Source: Pseudomonadota bacterium
GTDB taxonomy: Bacteria; Pseudomonadota; Alphaproteobacteria; Reyranellales; Reyranellaceae
DNA: 64,000 nt
Direction of reading: 5' to 3'
Assembly (NCBI GenBank): GCA_018242505.1
Contig: JAFEBU010000073.1
Coordinates: forward strand, 186,001 to 250,000
The number at the start of each line of letters is the position of its first letter. Position 1 is the first letter of the stretch. This document shows, piece after piece, positions 7,692 through 16,810 of the stretch. Both the position numbers and the translations under genes were made by a program. The notes beneath the pieces are model-generated. The model did no database searches, was not told the DNA's origin, and saw nothing but the letters and a program-made list of their open reading frames with translations.

Positions 7692-8852
7692 CTAGTTCTG
7701 GCCAGGGGTCTGGCTGAGGGAGGGATGCACGATCTGCCCATCGCGCGTGACGAGCGTACCCTTCACGACTTCGTCGTTGAGATCGATTTTCACTGCCTTG
7801 GTCTCCTTGTCGACCATGGGTGTGATGAAATTCAGGAGATTGCGCGCGAACAGCGACGAGGCATCGGTCGGCAGTTCGGCCGGCAGGTTGGCGGGACCGA
7901 CGATCCTGACGCCGTGCTTCTCGACCACCTTGCCGTATTCGGAGAGCGGGCAGTTGCCGCCCTGCTCCACGGCCATGTCGACGATCACCGAACCCGGCTT
8001 CATCGTCCTGACCATATCCTCGGTCACCAGGACCGGCGCCTTGCGGCCGGGAATCAGAGCCGTGGTGATCACGATATCCTGTGCCTTGATGTGATCGGCG
8101 ACGAGCGCCGCCTGCTTGGCGCGATAGTCGGCGCTCATCTCCTTGGCGTAGCCGCCCGCCGTCTCGGCCGCCTTGAACTCCTCGTCTTCCACGGCGATGA
8201 ACTTGCCGCCGAGCGACTGCACCTGCTCCTTGGTTGCAGGCCGCACATCGGTCGCCGTCACGATCGCGCCGAGCCGACGCGCCGTGGCGATCGCCTGCAG
8301 GCCCGCCACGCCCACGCCCATGATGAAGGCGCGCGTCGGCGCAAGCGTGCCGCCCGGTGTCATCATCTGCGGAAAGATGCGGCCGAAGTTGTTCGCCGCC
8401 AGAAGCACGGCCTTATAGCCGGCGAGATTGGCCTGCGAAGACAGGATATCCATCGACTGGGCCCGGGTGATGCGCGGGATCAACTCCAGAGCGAACGATG
8501 TCACCCCTTTGTCCGCCAGCACCTGCATCAGGTCACGGTTGGTGAGCGCGCCGAGCGGCGCCATCAGCATCTGGCCCGAACGCAACAAACCGATCTCGTC
8601 GAGGCCTTCCGCTTGCGACATCGGCCGCTGGATCTTGAACACGATCTCGCCGGCCGCCGCGGCAGAGGCGGCATCCGGCACGACCGTTGCACCGGCGTCC
8701 ATGTACGACTGATCGGTGTAGGCCGCAGCGGTTCCGGCACCTGCCTCGACGGTGACCTCAGCCCCCAACGCCTTCAGTTTCTTGACGGTCTCGGGCGTCG
8801 CGGCCACTCGGGTCTCGTGCGGCCTGCGTTCTTTCAGAATGGCAATTTTCAT
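7692..8852 (-). CDS. pntAA: NAD(P) transhydrogenase subunit alpha part 1 (NAD-binding domain I)
   Basis: 386-residue soluble domain I. The AlaDH/PNT N-terminal half (MKIAILKERRPHETRVAATP) is followed by a Rossmann fold with GVGVAGLQAIATARRLGA and VTATDVRP. It binds NAD(H) and docks on domain III of PntB. The start ATG at 8852 is followed by the conserved K-E-R-R/P-x-E-x-R-V-A opening, so no alternative is needed. First gene of the pntAA-pntAB-pntB operon, divergent from the 2-hydroxyacid dehydrogenase with 144 bp between them, which must hold the pnt promoter. Confidence 0.96.
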   Translation of the reverse strand: MKIAILKERRPHETRVAATPETVKKLKALGAEVTVEAGAGTAAAYTDQSYMDAGATVVPDAASAAAAGEIVFKIQRPMSQAEGLDEIGLLRSGQMLMAPLGALTNRDLMQVLADKGVTSFALELIPRITRAQSMDILSSQANLAGYKAVLLAANNFGRIFPQMMTPGGTLAPTRAFIMGVGVAGLQAIATARRLGAIVTATDVRPATKEQVQSLGGKFIAVEDEEFKAAETAGGYAKEMSADYRAKQAALVADHIKAQDIVITTALIPGRKAPVLVTEDMVRTMKPGSVIVDMAVEQGGNCPLSEYGKVVEKHGVRIVGPANLPAELPTDASSLFARNLLNFITPMVDKETKAVKIDLNDEVVKGTLVTRDGQIVHPSLSQTPGQN

Positions 8853-8996
8853 GGAGCGCTATGGGTCCGTTGGAGGCGCGGATGGAGGATTGGGGAAACG
8901 AACATGCCCAGCCAATGCATTTTTGCCAAGTCGCTTTTTCGCCGCGTGAGGCGTCCTGCATTTACGGCCTACAACGCGCACGCGATACTGTCGCCC

Positions 8997-9989
8997 ATGC
9001 AACGCCCCGTCATCCTCACTGGTTTCAATTTCAGCAAGATTGCGCTCGCAGCTCTTTCCGAGCGCTACGAGATCGCCGGACACATGGACAAGCCCGATCC
9101 GGCGCTGGTGCCGCCCGCGGCCCAGCCGCATGTCCAGGCGTTGGTGACGACAGGCAGCGTCGGCGCCTCGGACGCCTTGATGGCAGCGATGCCGCGGCTG
9201 TCGCTGATCTGCTGTTACGGCACGGGCTACGAGCGCATCGACCTCGCGGCCGCCCGCAAACGCAATATCATGGTCACACACGGCGCCGACGCCAACGCGC
9301 CCGATGTGGCAGAGATGGCCGTCGGCATCTTGCTGGCCTCGACCCGGCAGATCGTGCGCGCCGACAAGATGATTCGCCGCGGCGACTGGAAAAAGCGCAC
9401 CCCTAATCGGTTCGGCGTCATCGCCGGCCTGACCGGCGGCAAGCTCGGCATCCTGGGTCTCGGCTCCATCGGCATGGAGGTCGCCAAGCGCGTCAAGGGT
9501 TTCGATGTCGAAATCGGCTATTGCAACAGGAACAAGCGCGGCGATGTCGACTACAGGTATTTTCCCGACGTGATGGCGCTTGCGACCTGGGCCGACTATC
9601 TGGTCGTCTGCCTTCGCTCCGACGCCTCCAACCGCCACATCATCAATGCCGAGGTATTGAGAGCGCTGGGTCCGCGCGGCCACCTGGTCAACATCACCCG
9701 CGGCTGGGCGGTCGACGAAGCGGCGCTGGCCGACGCCTTGCGCAATAACGTGATCCAGGGCGCCGCACTCGATGTCTACGATGAGGAGCCGTACGAAGGC
9801 ACGGAATTGCTGCCGCTCGACAATCTCGTCATGACGCCGCATTTCGGCGGCGGCACCGAACATGCCCAGCGGCGCATGACGGCCCTGGTGAGGGCCAACC
9901 TCGACGCCCATTTTGCCGGCGAGTCGGTTGTCTCGCCCGTTCCCGAGTTGCGGGACATGGCGGCTATGTCGGCGGGTCGGCTCCGATAA
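8997..9989 (+). CDS. D-isomer 2-hydroxyacid dehydrogenase
   Basis: 330 aa from ATG 8997; upstream in-frame codons overlap the pntAA promoter region and have no similarity to the family. Rossmann motif GKLGILGLGSIGMEVAKR with the V-x-G-x-G-x-x-G pattern; catalytic Arg in NITRGWAVDEAAL, Glu in the DVYDEEP segment, and His in MTPHFGGGTEHAQRR. Members reduce 2-keto acids (glyoxylate, hydroxypyruvate) with NAD(P)H. The substrate here is not determinable. Its 3' end overlaps the convergent SanA/YdcF gene by 26 bp. Confidence 0.9.
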   Translation: MQRPVILTGFNFSKIALAALSERYEIAGHMDKPDPALVPPAAQPHVQALVTTGSVGASDALMAAMPRLSLICCYGTGYERIDLAAARKRNIMVTHGADANAPDVAEMAVGILLASTRQIVRADKMIRRGDWKKRTPNRFGVIAGLTGGKLGILGLGSIGMEVAKRVKGFDVEIGYCNRNKRGDVDYRYFPDVMALATWADYLVVCLRSDASNRHIINAEVLRALGPRGHLVNITRGWAVDEAALADALRNNVIQGAALDVYDEEPYEGTELLPLDNLVMTPHFGGGTEHAQRRMTALVRANLDAHFAGESVVSPVPELRDMAAMSAGRLR

Positions 9990-10620
9990 CGATCGGCTTG
10001 CCGCCATGGCGCGGCGGCGTGTCGAACCAGACGTCGTAGTAAGCCCGCAGCGCCGACGGGTATCGCCGAAGCGTGGTGAACATACTGTATGGCCGGTCGA
10101 CGTCGCGGGCGCCAAAGCCCCAGGCCTCGATGCCTTCCTGTCGTGCCAAGAAGATCGCGCGCGCGAGATGGAAGTGTTGCGAAACGATGATCAACCGTTC
10201 CTGGCCGAATACCTGTTTCGCCCGCAGGATCGAGTCTCGCGTACGCAGGCCGCCGGAGTCACGATAGATCCTCTCCCCCGGCACGCCACGCGCGATCAAG
10301 CCCGCGCGCATGGCCGTCGGCTCGTCATAGTCCGCGCTTCGATTGTCACCGCTCACCAGGAGATACCGGACCTTCTCCATCCGCCACAGGGCGGCGGCTG
10401 CATCCAGGCGATATTCGAAATAGCGATTCGGTCCCCCCTCCGGGCCGATCGGCGCAGCCCCCAGCACCAGCGCAACGTCCATCATCGGCAATCGCGCCGG
10501 ATCGGCCATGACAAACGACCCGGCCAGCACTTCAAGGCGGCGTTGCGCGCCCCAGGACAACAACACCGTCGCCAGCACGACAATGGTGACGGCGAAAACG
10601 ACGAAGAGTGCGAAACGCAT
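9964..10620 (-). CDS. YdcF/SanA/ElyC (DUF218) family membrane-anchored protein
   Basis: 218 aa from ATG 10620. One N-terminal transmembrane helix (LFVVFAVTIVVLATVLLSWG) is followed by the DUF218 domain: DVALVLGAAPIGPEGGPN, the substrate-pocket segment YLLVSGDNRS, and the conserved E-P-x-x-M (DEPTAMRAGLIARGVP) and SRDS-like GGLRTRDSI, then SQHFHLARAIFLAR. Members act in the envelope; ElyC and SanA affect peptidoglycan precursor handling and barrier function. Last gene of a long minus-strand run, 46 bp after the ABC1 kinase gene. Confidence 0.88.
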   Translation of the reverse strand: MRFALFVVFAVTIVVLATVLLSWGAQRRLEVLAGSFVMADPARLPMMDVALVLGAAPIGPEGGPNRYFEYRLDAAAALWRMEKVRYLLVSGDNRSADYDEPTAMRAGLIARGVPGERIYRDSGGLRTRDSILRAKQVFGQERLIIVSQHFHLARAIFLARQEGIEAWGFGARDVDRPYSMFTTLRRYPSALRAYYDVWFDTPPRHGGKPIVIGADPPT

Positions 10621-10666
10621 CACATCGCGCGGCAGCCGGGCATCGCGGCGCCGTTCACCAGGATGT

Positions 10667-12001
10667 TCATGCAAGGCCCGCTTCGGCGAGCGCCGCCTGT
10701 TGCCGCGCCGCCAGCGCCTCGACGTCGAAATCGTCGACCAGGCTCTCGAACAGGCGGTGCCAGTTGATCGAGGCGCGCAGATGAATGAAGACGGCGCCGA
10801 GCCCGATGGCAGCGCGATCCATGAACACGAACTCGCGGGGTGGTCGCACGCCGCCCATGCGGCGCAGTTCACCGAACACATTCTGGGCCATGTCACGGCC
10901 GAAACCCTCGGCCATGCCTTCGGTGAGGCGTCGCGGGCGATCATCCATCAACGGCCCATAGAGAAAAGCCGCCCATCGATTGAGCACAGCGATCATCTCG
11001 CGCGACAAGCCTGAAAATCCCCAATCTTCGTAGGCCGAGACGGCGCGATCCATGTCGTCCACCATCAGGGCACGATAGAGCTCTATGGAGCCGCGTACGA
11101 AGCGCGGTGGAAAGATGCGCACGCAGCCAAAGTCCATCAGATTGACGGAGCCGTCCGACCGTACCGTGTAATTGCCGAGATGCGGGTCGCCGTGGATCAC
11201 GCCGTAGAAGTAGAATGGGACATACCAAGCACGGAACATATTGACCGCAAGGGCGTCGCGCTCCTCCTGTGGGCGCGCCTTCCAGTCGAGCAGCGGCGCG
11301 CCCTTGAGCCAGCTCATGGTCAGCAGCCGGTCGGTCGAATAGTCGGGCACCACTTCCGGTACATGCACGTTCGGCTCGTCACGCAGCATGTGGCGATAAA
11401 TATCCACATGTTTGGCCTCGCGCCGATAGTCGAGCTCCTCACGCAGGCGGCTGGTGATCTCGGCATGGATCTCGTCGGTGCGGATCGCCGGATCGAAGCG
11501 CTGGCCGACCGCGAACACCAGCTTCAGCTGGTTGAGATCGGCCTCCAGCGCCGAGGCCATGTCGGGATATTGCAGCTTCACCGCCACGTCCCGACCGCCG
11601 GGCAGGACCGCGCGATGCACCTGTCCGAGGGACGCCGCAAAGGATGCCTCCTTGTCGAAGCGCGCGAACTTTGCTTGCCAGTCGGCACCCAGCTCGGTCG
11701 CCATCCGTCGGCGCACGAAAGCCCAGCCCATTGCGGGCGCATTGGCCTGAAGCTGCGCCAGTTCTCGCGCATATTCCGGTGGCAACGCATCCGGAATCGT
11801 TGCCAGCAGCTGGGCCGCCTTCATGAGCGGCCCCTTCAATCCGCCCAGCGCGCTCCTGAGCTCGGCCGCATGCCGGTCACGGTCGAGCGACAAACCGAGA
11901 TAGCGCTCGCCCGCGAGCCTCGCCGCCAGTCCGCCGACCGAGGCGCCGACCCGGGCATAGCGGCCGAGCCGGCCGCCGAGACTGTCGCCCTCGTCCGCCA
12001 T
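10667..12001 (-). CDS. ABC1/UbiB family atypical kinase-like protein (AarF domain)
   Basis: 444 aa from ATG 12001; an ATG at 12136 would add 45 residues that do not look conserved. ABC1 (ADCK) signatures: KxGQ-like motif KGPLMKAAQLLATIPDALPPEY, the alanine-rich loop FAAASLGQVHRA-type sequence (SFAASLGQVHRAVLPGG), the lysine in VAVKLQYPD, the ExD-type catalytic segment FYFYGVIHGDPHLGNY, and the DFG-equivalent LMDFGCVR. These kinase-like ATPases support ubiquinone biosynthesis or lipid handling. This is the short ADCK3-like type without a C-terminal membrane pair. Confidence 0.88.
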   Translation of the reverse strand: MADEGDSLGGRLGRYARVGASVGGLAARLAGERYLGLSLDRDRHAAELRSALGGLKGPLMKAAQLLATIPDALPPEYARELAQLQANAPAMGWAFVRRRMATELGADWQAKFARFDKEASFAASLGQVHRAVLPGGRDVAVKLQYPDMASALEADLNQLKLVFAVGQRFDPAIRTDEIHAEITSRLREELDYRREAKHVDIYRHMLRDEPNVHVPEVVPDYSTDRLLTMSWLKGAPLLDWKARPQEERDALAVNMFRAWYVPFYFYGVIHGDPHLGNYTVRSDGSVNLMDFGCVRIFPPRFVRGSIELYRALMVDDMDRAVSAYEDWGFSGLSREMIAVLNRWAAFLYGPLMDDRPRRLTEGMAEGFGRDMAQNVFGELRRMGGVRPPREFVFMDRAAIGLGAVFIHLRASINWHRLFESLVDDFDVEALAARQQAALAEAGLA

Positions 12002-12157
12002 GGCTAGCAGGCTGTTGGAAAAATCGGGAACCGCGACATGGCACGCGGCAATCGAATCGAGATCGGCACAATCTTGACTCCAACGTGCGATCCCAGCGCT
12101 GCCCTTGAAGCGATATTGCCTGGGCGCATGGCTCAAAACCCTTTTTTCAACGGCCGG

Positions 12158-13927
12158 CTAGAGCTTCTCGAGCTCGTCGACGAACCCTGAGATCACGCCC
12201 AGCCCCTTGTTCCAGAATGCGGGATCGGAGGCGTCGAGGCCGAACGGCGCCAGCAGTTCCTTGTGCCGCTTGATGCCGCCTGCCTTGAGCATGTCGAGAT
12301 ATTTGCCCTCGAATCCCGCCTGGCCCGACTGGTAGGCAGCATAGAGCGAGTTCACCAGGCAATCGCCGAAGGCGTAGGCATAGACGTAGAACGGTGAATG
12401 AATGAAGTGGCCGATATAGGACCAGTAGTACTTGTACTCCTCGTCGAAGCTGAAGGCCGGTCCCAGGCTTTCGCTTTGCACCGCCATCCAGATCTCGCCG
12501 ATCGCATCCGGGGTGAGTTCGCCCTTCCGGCGCGCCATGTGCAGGCGTGATTCGAAATCGTAGAACGCAATCTGGCGCACCACTGTGTTCAGCATGTCCT
12601 CGACCTTGCCGGCGAGCATCGCCTTCCGCGCAGCTTTGTCGGGCGCGGACTTGAGCAGCGACTGGAAAGTCAGCATCTCGCCGAATACGGACGCCGTCTC
12701 GGCAAGCGTGAGCGGCGTGTCCGCCATCAGCGCGCCCTGCCGCCCCGCCAGGACCTGGTGCACGCCGTGCCCCAGTTCGTGCGCGAGGGTCATGACATCC
12801 CGCACCTTGCCCTGGTAGTTCAGCAGCAAGTACGGATGCGCCGACGGCACGGTCGGATGAGCGAAGGCACCGGGCGATTTGCCCGGCCGCGCCGGCGCAT
12901 CGATCCAGCCGGTGCCGAAGAACTTGCGGCCCACCGTGGCCAACTCCGGCGAGAAGGCGTTGTAGGCGCCGAGCACGATCTTCTCCGCCTCGTTCCAGGG
13001 GATCGTGCGATCGTCATGTTCCGGCAACGGGGCGTTGCGGTCCCAATAGGGCATCCTGTCGACACCGAACCACTTGGCCTTGAGCTTGTAGTAGCGATGC
13101 GCCAGGCGCGGATAGGCCGCCTTCACCGCGGACGCCAGCGCATCGACAACCTCGTCCTCGACCGCATTGGCGAGATTCATGGCCGACTGGGGGCGCGGAT
13201 ATTTGCGCCAGCGATCCTCGATCTCCTTGTCCTTGGCAAGCGTGTTGGTGATCAGCGAGAAGACCGCGATGTTGTCACCCTGTACTTTCCCGAACGACTT
13301 GGCCGCTTCGCGGCGCACCGCGGCGTCCTTGCTGGAGAGCTTGTCGAGGATCTGCGGCTCGCTCAGCCTCTCATCGCCGAACGGATAGCGCAATCGCGCG
13401 ATCGTCTCGTCGAACAGGCGTGACCAGGCGGCGTGGCCGACCACATGCTTCTCGTGCAGCGCCTTTTCCATCTCGTCGGAGAGCTGATGAGGCCGAAACA
13501 CGCGCAGATCACGCAGCCACGGGCCGTACTTGGCGAGCGCCGGATCCTTCTGCTTCTCGGCAAGATCCCCATCGTCGAGCTTGTTGATTTCGAGCCGGAA
13601 GAACACGAGCCTGGTGCCGATATCGGTCAGTCGCTCGGACACGTCCTGGGAAAATCGCCCGCGCTCGGGATCCGCCTGGTCCTGCGCATAATACAGCGAG
13701 GCGTAGGAACCGATGCGGCCCATGCGGTCTTGCATGACCTCGTACTGCGCAACGGCCGCACCAAGGGCCGCCCCGCTCAATCCGGCGACCTTGCCTTCAT
13801 AGGCCCTGGCAAAAGCCTCCGCATCTTCCGCAGCGAGCTTCAGGTCAGCCTCGAGGTCCGTGCCGCCGGGGCTGGAGTAAAGATCGGACAGGTTCCAGGT
13901 CGGCAGATCGCCCAACACAGCATTCAT
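12158..13927 (-). CDS. pepF: M3 family oligoendopeptidase F
   Basis: 589 aa. The ATG at 13927 is preferred because AAGGAG lies 9 nt upstream; a TTG three codons earlier is too close to the SD. N-terminal helical PepF domain (WNLSDLYSSPGG, KVAGLSG), C-terminal zinc metallopeptidase with HELGH in LAHELGHGVHQVLAG, and the third ligand Glu in LTLAETASVFGEML. Cytosolic hydrolysis of short peptides (7-17 residues) and possibly signal-peptide remnants. It lies 53 bp after the P-loop ATPase gene. Confidence 0.95.
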   Translation of the reverse strand: MNAVLGDLPTWNLSDLYSSPGGTDLEADLKLAAEDAEAFARAYEGKVAGLSGAALGAAVAQYEVMQDRMGRIGSYASLYYAQDQADPERGRFSQDVSERLTDIGTRLVFFRLEINKLDDGDLAEKQKDPALAKYGPWLRDLRVFRPHQLSDEMEKALHEKHVVGHAAWSRLFDETIARLRYPFGDERLSEPQILDKLSSKDAAVRREAAKSFGKVQGDNIAVFSLITNTLAKDKEIEDRWRKYPRPQSAMNLANAVEDEVVDALASAVKAAYPRLAHRYYKLKAKWFGVDRMPYWDRNAPLPEHDDRTIPWNEAEKIVLGAYNAFSPELATVGRKFFGTGWIDAPARPGKSPGAFAHPTVPSAHPYLLLNYQGKVRDVMTLAHELGHGVHQVLAGRQGALMADTPLTLAETASVFGEMLTFQSLLKSAPDKAARKAMLAGKVEDMLNTVVRQIAFYDFESRLHMARRKGELTPDAIGEIWMAVQSESLGPAFSFDEEYKYYWSYIGHFIHSPFYVYAYAFGDCLVNSLYAAYQSGQAGFEGKYLDMLKAGGIKRHKELLAPFGLDASDPAFWNKGLGVISGFVDELEKL

Positions 13928-13980
13928 CGATACCAACTCCTTGCGCGAACCCGGGATATGGGGCGTCGGTGGGCGCGAAG

Positions 13981-14514
13981 CTAGAGTGCGCGCAGGATCG
14001 CGGCCACCCGGTCTACCACGCTTCCCGGCGCGACAGGGATCAGGTCGAAACCATGCGCGACGTAGGTTCGTTCATGCAGCATCTCGAAATGGAGCGCCTC
14101 CTCCGCACTGATCCGCCGGGCCTCGGTCGGCGTCACGAAGCCAGGGGAGCGGATGAAGAAGACCCGCCGTTCATAGGGTCGCTCGGTTTCGATGTGTCGA
14201 AGTGCACGCGGCAATTGATCCGAAGCCGCATAGCCAAGGAATTGCGCCAAGGCTGCGGTGCAGATCGGCGATCGGTCGTGAAACTGGACTTGGTCCGGGA
14301 GCCTGTGGCCGCGAGCGGCTCGCACCTCCTGCAAAAGGACAACCTTGTCGATGAATCCCGGATCTGCCCAAGGTTCGGCGACGCCCTTCGCCTGCTCCAG
14401 GGCGATGACGTCCGTCGCCGCTTCCTCGACCACCCCGAACCCCTCGAACTCCAACTGTCGCAGGATCGCCGTCTTTCCCGCCCCCGGGGTACCGGTCAGG
14501 ATGAAGCGTCTCAT
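13981..14514 (-). CDS. P-loop ATPase/kinase-like protein (AAA_28 type)
   Basis: 177 aa. Walker A GTPGAGKT at residues 8-15, immediately after a short beta strand (RRFILT); DRSPICTAALAQFLG resembles the D-R-x lid/substrate motif of nucleoside-monophosphate kinases; the C-terminus reads GFDLIPVAPGSVVDRVAAIL. It matches the stand-alone AAA_28 predicted nucleotide kinases found in alphaproteobacteria. Its start overlaps the stop of the GAF gene (ATGA), so it is translationally coupled to a BCAA-type transport operon. The phosphorylated substrate is unknown. Confidence 0.8.
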   Translation of the reverse strand: MRRFILTGTPGAGKTAILRQLEFEGFGVVEEAATDVIALEQAKGVAEPWADPGFIDKVVLLQEVRAARGHRLPDQVQFHDRSPICTAALAQFLGYAASDQLPRALRHIETERPYERRVFFIRSPGFVTPTEARRISAEEALHFEMLHERTYVAHGFDLIPVAPGSVVDRVAAILRAL

Positions 14515-14999
14515 CCCGGGTCGGCGGCGATGGCGTCGAGGAAAGGACCGATCAGCAACGCGGCGAAAGGATCGATACGAGCCACGTCACTTTCCTTGTA
14601 GTGGCCGGCAGCGTCGAGAAGATTGAGCGTCCCCAGCAGGCGGCCAGTATAGACCACCGGCACGTTCACCGCAGACTCGCAGCCCAACGAGACGATCAAC
14701 TCGTGGTCGAAGTAAGCCCAGGCGATGTCCTTGGCATTGTGACCGACCCAGGCCCTGCGGCCCTGGATCACCTGCCGGTGCCAGGGAGAATCGGTGATCT
14801 CCTTGTAGCCACCTACCGGATATGCCTTGGGCATATTGGTGTACATGCGCTTCACCCGCTTGCCGTTGGGCGCCACGTAGAGAAGCGTAAAGAGCTTGTG
14901 GCCGACGGTGTCGGCCAGTGCACGGTCCACAGCTGCAAACAGGTTTTCCGGTGGGCCGGGCTGCTTGAGGGCGGCGAGACAGGCATCGAAGGGTGTCAT
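14511..14999 (-). CDS. GAF domain-containing protein
   Basis: 162 aa, essentially one GAF domain: LFAAVDRALADTVGHKLFTLLYV, a YTNMPKAYPVGGYKEITDSPWHRQV segment, LGCESAVNVPVVYTGRLLGTLNLLD, then a closing helix. No output domain is fused. GAF folds sense small ligands. Its start overlaps livM (ATGA) and its stop overlaps the ATPase gene (ATGA), so it belongs to the transporter operon. It may bind the transported compound or a derivative, but that is inference from context. Confidence 0.85.
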   Translation of the reverse strand: MTPFDACLAALKQPGPPENLFAAVDRALADTVGHKLFTLLYVAPNGKRVKRMYTNMPKAYPVGGYKEITDSPWHRQVIQGRRAWVGHNAKDIAWAYFDHELIVSLGCESAVNVPVVYTGRLLGTLNLLDAAGHYKESDVARIDPFAALLIGPFLDAIAADPG

Positions 15000-15913
15000 G
15001 GCTTTCCTTGTGTTGATGGGCGAGGTGCTGTCGGGATGCGCTCCGGCATGACTCCGCCGGGCGCCAGCCGCAGCACCAGGATGAGGACGACGGCGATCAG
15101 CAATTCCTTGAGCGCCGCACGCTGCACGGCGGAGATCGCGGGGACCAGCTCGACGAAGAAGCGCGCCGATTCGAGCAGCAGCATCAGGAGATAGGCGCCG
15201 ACCAGAGCGCCCGCCGGGCGTCCCGTGCCGCCGCCGGCCACCGCCAGGAAGATATAGATGGTGATCAGCGGCAGGAAAAGATCGGGCGCGATGTAGGACG
15301 TGAAGTGCGCGTAGAGCGCACCGGCGAGGCCGGCGATGGCGGCCGAGAGGGCGAAGGCTTCGGCCTTGAAGCGCAGTACCGGCTTGCCTGCGACCTGTGC
15401 GACCTGCGCATCCTCGCGGATCGCCCGCAATACGCGCCCGTAGGGTGAACGGTCGATGCGGCGCACCAGGACGAACACCGCCCCCAGGACGGCAAGCACG
15501 ATCAGGAGGTAGACGGCATTGAAGTCGGGACCGAGGGCCGATTTCCAGGGCCCGGGAATGCCGGAGATGCCGTCCGTGCCGCGCGTCAGCCAGATCTCGT
15601 TGGCCGCGACCAGACGGACCACCTCGGCGAAGCCCAGCGTCACGATGGCAAGATAATCCTCGCGCAGCCGCGTGGTCGAAAGGGTGACGACCAATCCCGC
15701 AAAGCCGCCGGCAATCACGGCCAGTGCCCAGCCGGCAACGATCGGGGCGTGACCTGCCGTCGTGAAGATGGCCGAGGCATAAGCGCCGACGGCAAAGAAG
15801 CCGGCAAGGCCCAAATTCACCATCCCTGCTCCGCCCCAGATCAGGTTGAGGCTGAGCGCCAGAAGGCCATACAGGCCGCCCATGGTCGCGATGAACAGGA
15901 GGTAGTTCAGCAT
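14996..15913 (-). CDS. livM: Branched-chain amino acid-type ABC transporter permease (LivM)
   Basis: 305 aa with about eight to nine hydrophobic helices; the conserved LivM stretch SLNLIWGGAGMVNLGLAGFFAVGAYA near the N-terminus and the cytoplasmic EAA-like loop GRVLRAIREDAQVAQVAGK. It forms the inner-membrane channel with LivH. Start 2 bp after the livH stop. The gene symbol reflects family; the real substrate of HAAT-family transporters is often not a branched-chain amino acid. Confidence 0.92.
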   Translation of the reverse strand: MLNYLLFIATMGGLYGLLALSLNLIWGGAGMVNLGLAGFFAVGAYASAIFTTAGHAPIVAGWALAVIAGGFAGLVVTLSTTRLREDYLAIVTLGFAEVVRLVAANEIWLTRGTDGISGIPGPWKSALGPDFNAVYLLIVLAVLGAVFVLVRRIDRSPYGRVLRAIREDAQVAQVAGKPVLRFKAEAFALSAAIAGLAGALYAHFTSYIAPDLFLPLITIYIFLAVAGGGTGRPAGALVGAYLLMLLLESARFFVELVPAISAVQRAALKELLIAVVLILVLRLAPGGVMPERIPTAPRPSTQGKP

Positions 15914-15915
15914 CG

Positions 15916-16773
15916 CTAGTATGCCCGCTCGCCGAGAAGGCCGCGCGGGCGCAGCGTGAGGACGATCAGGATGGCGAAGAAACCGACCGCCGTCCGGTAG
16001 GGCGATCCTACGACCAGCACCGACAATTCCTCGGCGATGCCGATCAGCCAGGCGCCGAGAACGGCGCCCGTCGGGCTTCCCAATCCGCCCAGCACGGCGG
16101 CAGCGAAGATCGACAACAGGATGCGGGTGCCGGTCAGGGGATCGATCGAACTGTCCAAGCCGAGCAGCATGCCGCCGATACCGACCAGCCCCATACCAAC
16201 GAAGCTCGCGATCATCGCCACGCGCTGCGGGCGGATGCCCTTCAGCGCCGCCAATTCGGGATTGTCGGCCGAAGCGCGCATCGCCTTGCCGATGCGCGTA
16301 AAGGCAAGGGCCGCGAACACGGCCAGCATGAGCGCAAGCGCGATGCCCATGGTCTCGAGCTGCTGGGGGCTGACGCGGATGTCACCGAGGTGCATGTCCC
16401 GGGCAATGGGCCGGTCGAAGCCGCGCAGGTCGTTGCCGAAGCCGAACCGGATCACATTCTCCAGCACAAGACCCGATGCGATCGAAGCGATCGCAGCGGG
16501 CAAGGCTCCCTGTTTCACCAACGGCAGGTGGGCGACGCGATCCAGGAACAGGCCGACCACGCCCGCAACCACGAAAGCCGCCGCCAGCGCCCCCGCCAAC
16601 TGGAGGCCGGCCGAGTAGGCAAGATAGCCGGCAAAGGCGCCCAAGGTTGCGATGCCCGACACCGAGAAATTCGGGAAGCGCAGCACCGCGAACATCGCTG
16701 TGAAGCCAATGGCCGGCACGGCCAGCAGCGTGCCGGATACCATTCCATTCACCAGCGCCTGGAGGAGGATCAT
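15916..16773 (-). CDS. livH: Branched-chain amino acid-type ABC transporter permease (LivH)
   Basis: 285 aa with a typical LivH start, LLQALVNGMVSGTLLAVPAIGFTAMF, several membrane helices and the coupling loop TRIGKAMRASADNPELAALKGI. A late segment AAAVLGGLGSPTGAVLGAWLIG is also characteristic. It pairs with LivM downstream (2 bp gap) and follows the receptor gene by 37 bp. Confidence 0.92.
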   Translation of the reverse strand: MILLQALVNGMVSGTLLAVPAIGFTAMFAVLRFPNFSVSGIATLGAFAGYLAYSAGLQLAGALAAAFVVAGVVGLFLDRVAHLPLVKQGALPAAIASIASGLVLENVIRFGFGNDLRGFDRPIARDMHLGDIRVSPQQLETMGIALALMLAVFAALAFTRIGKAMRASADNPELAALKGIRPQRVAMIASFVGMGLVGIGGMLLGLDSSIDPLTGTRILLSIFAAAVLGGLGSPTGAVLGAWLIGIAEELSVLVVGSPYRTAVGFFAILIVLTLRPRGLLGERAY

Positions 16774-16810
16774 GTCAGCCTGAGCGAAGCGACGGATCTG
16801 GGTCGGGCGA

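Noticed and set aside
7299..8996. Long in-frame extension upstream of the 2-hydroxyacid dehydrogenase
   Set aside because: It is antisense to pntAB and pntAA. The dehydrogenase family starts at the ATG at 8997.
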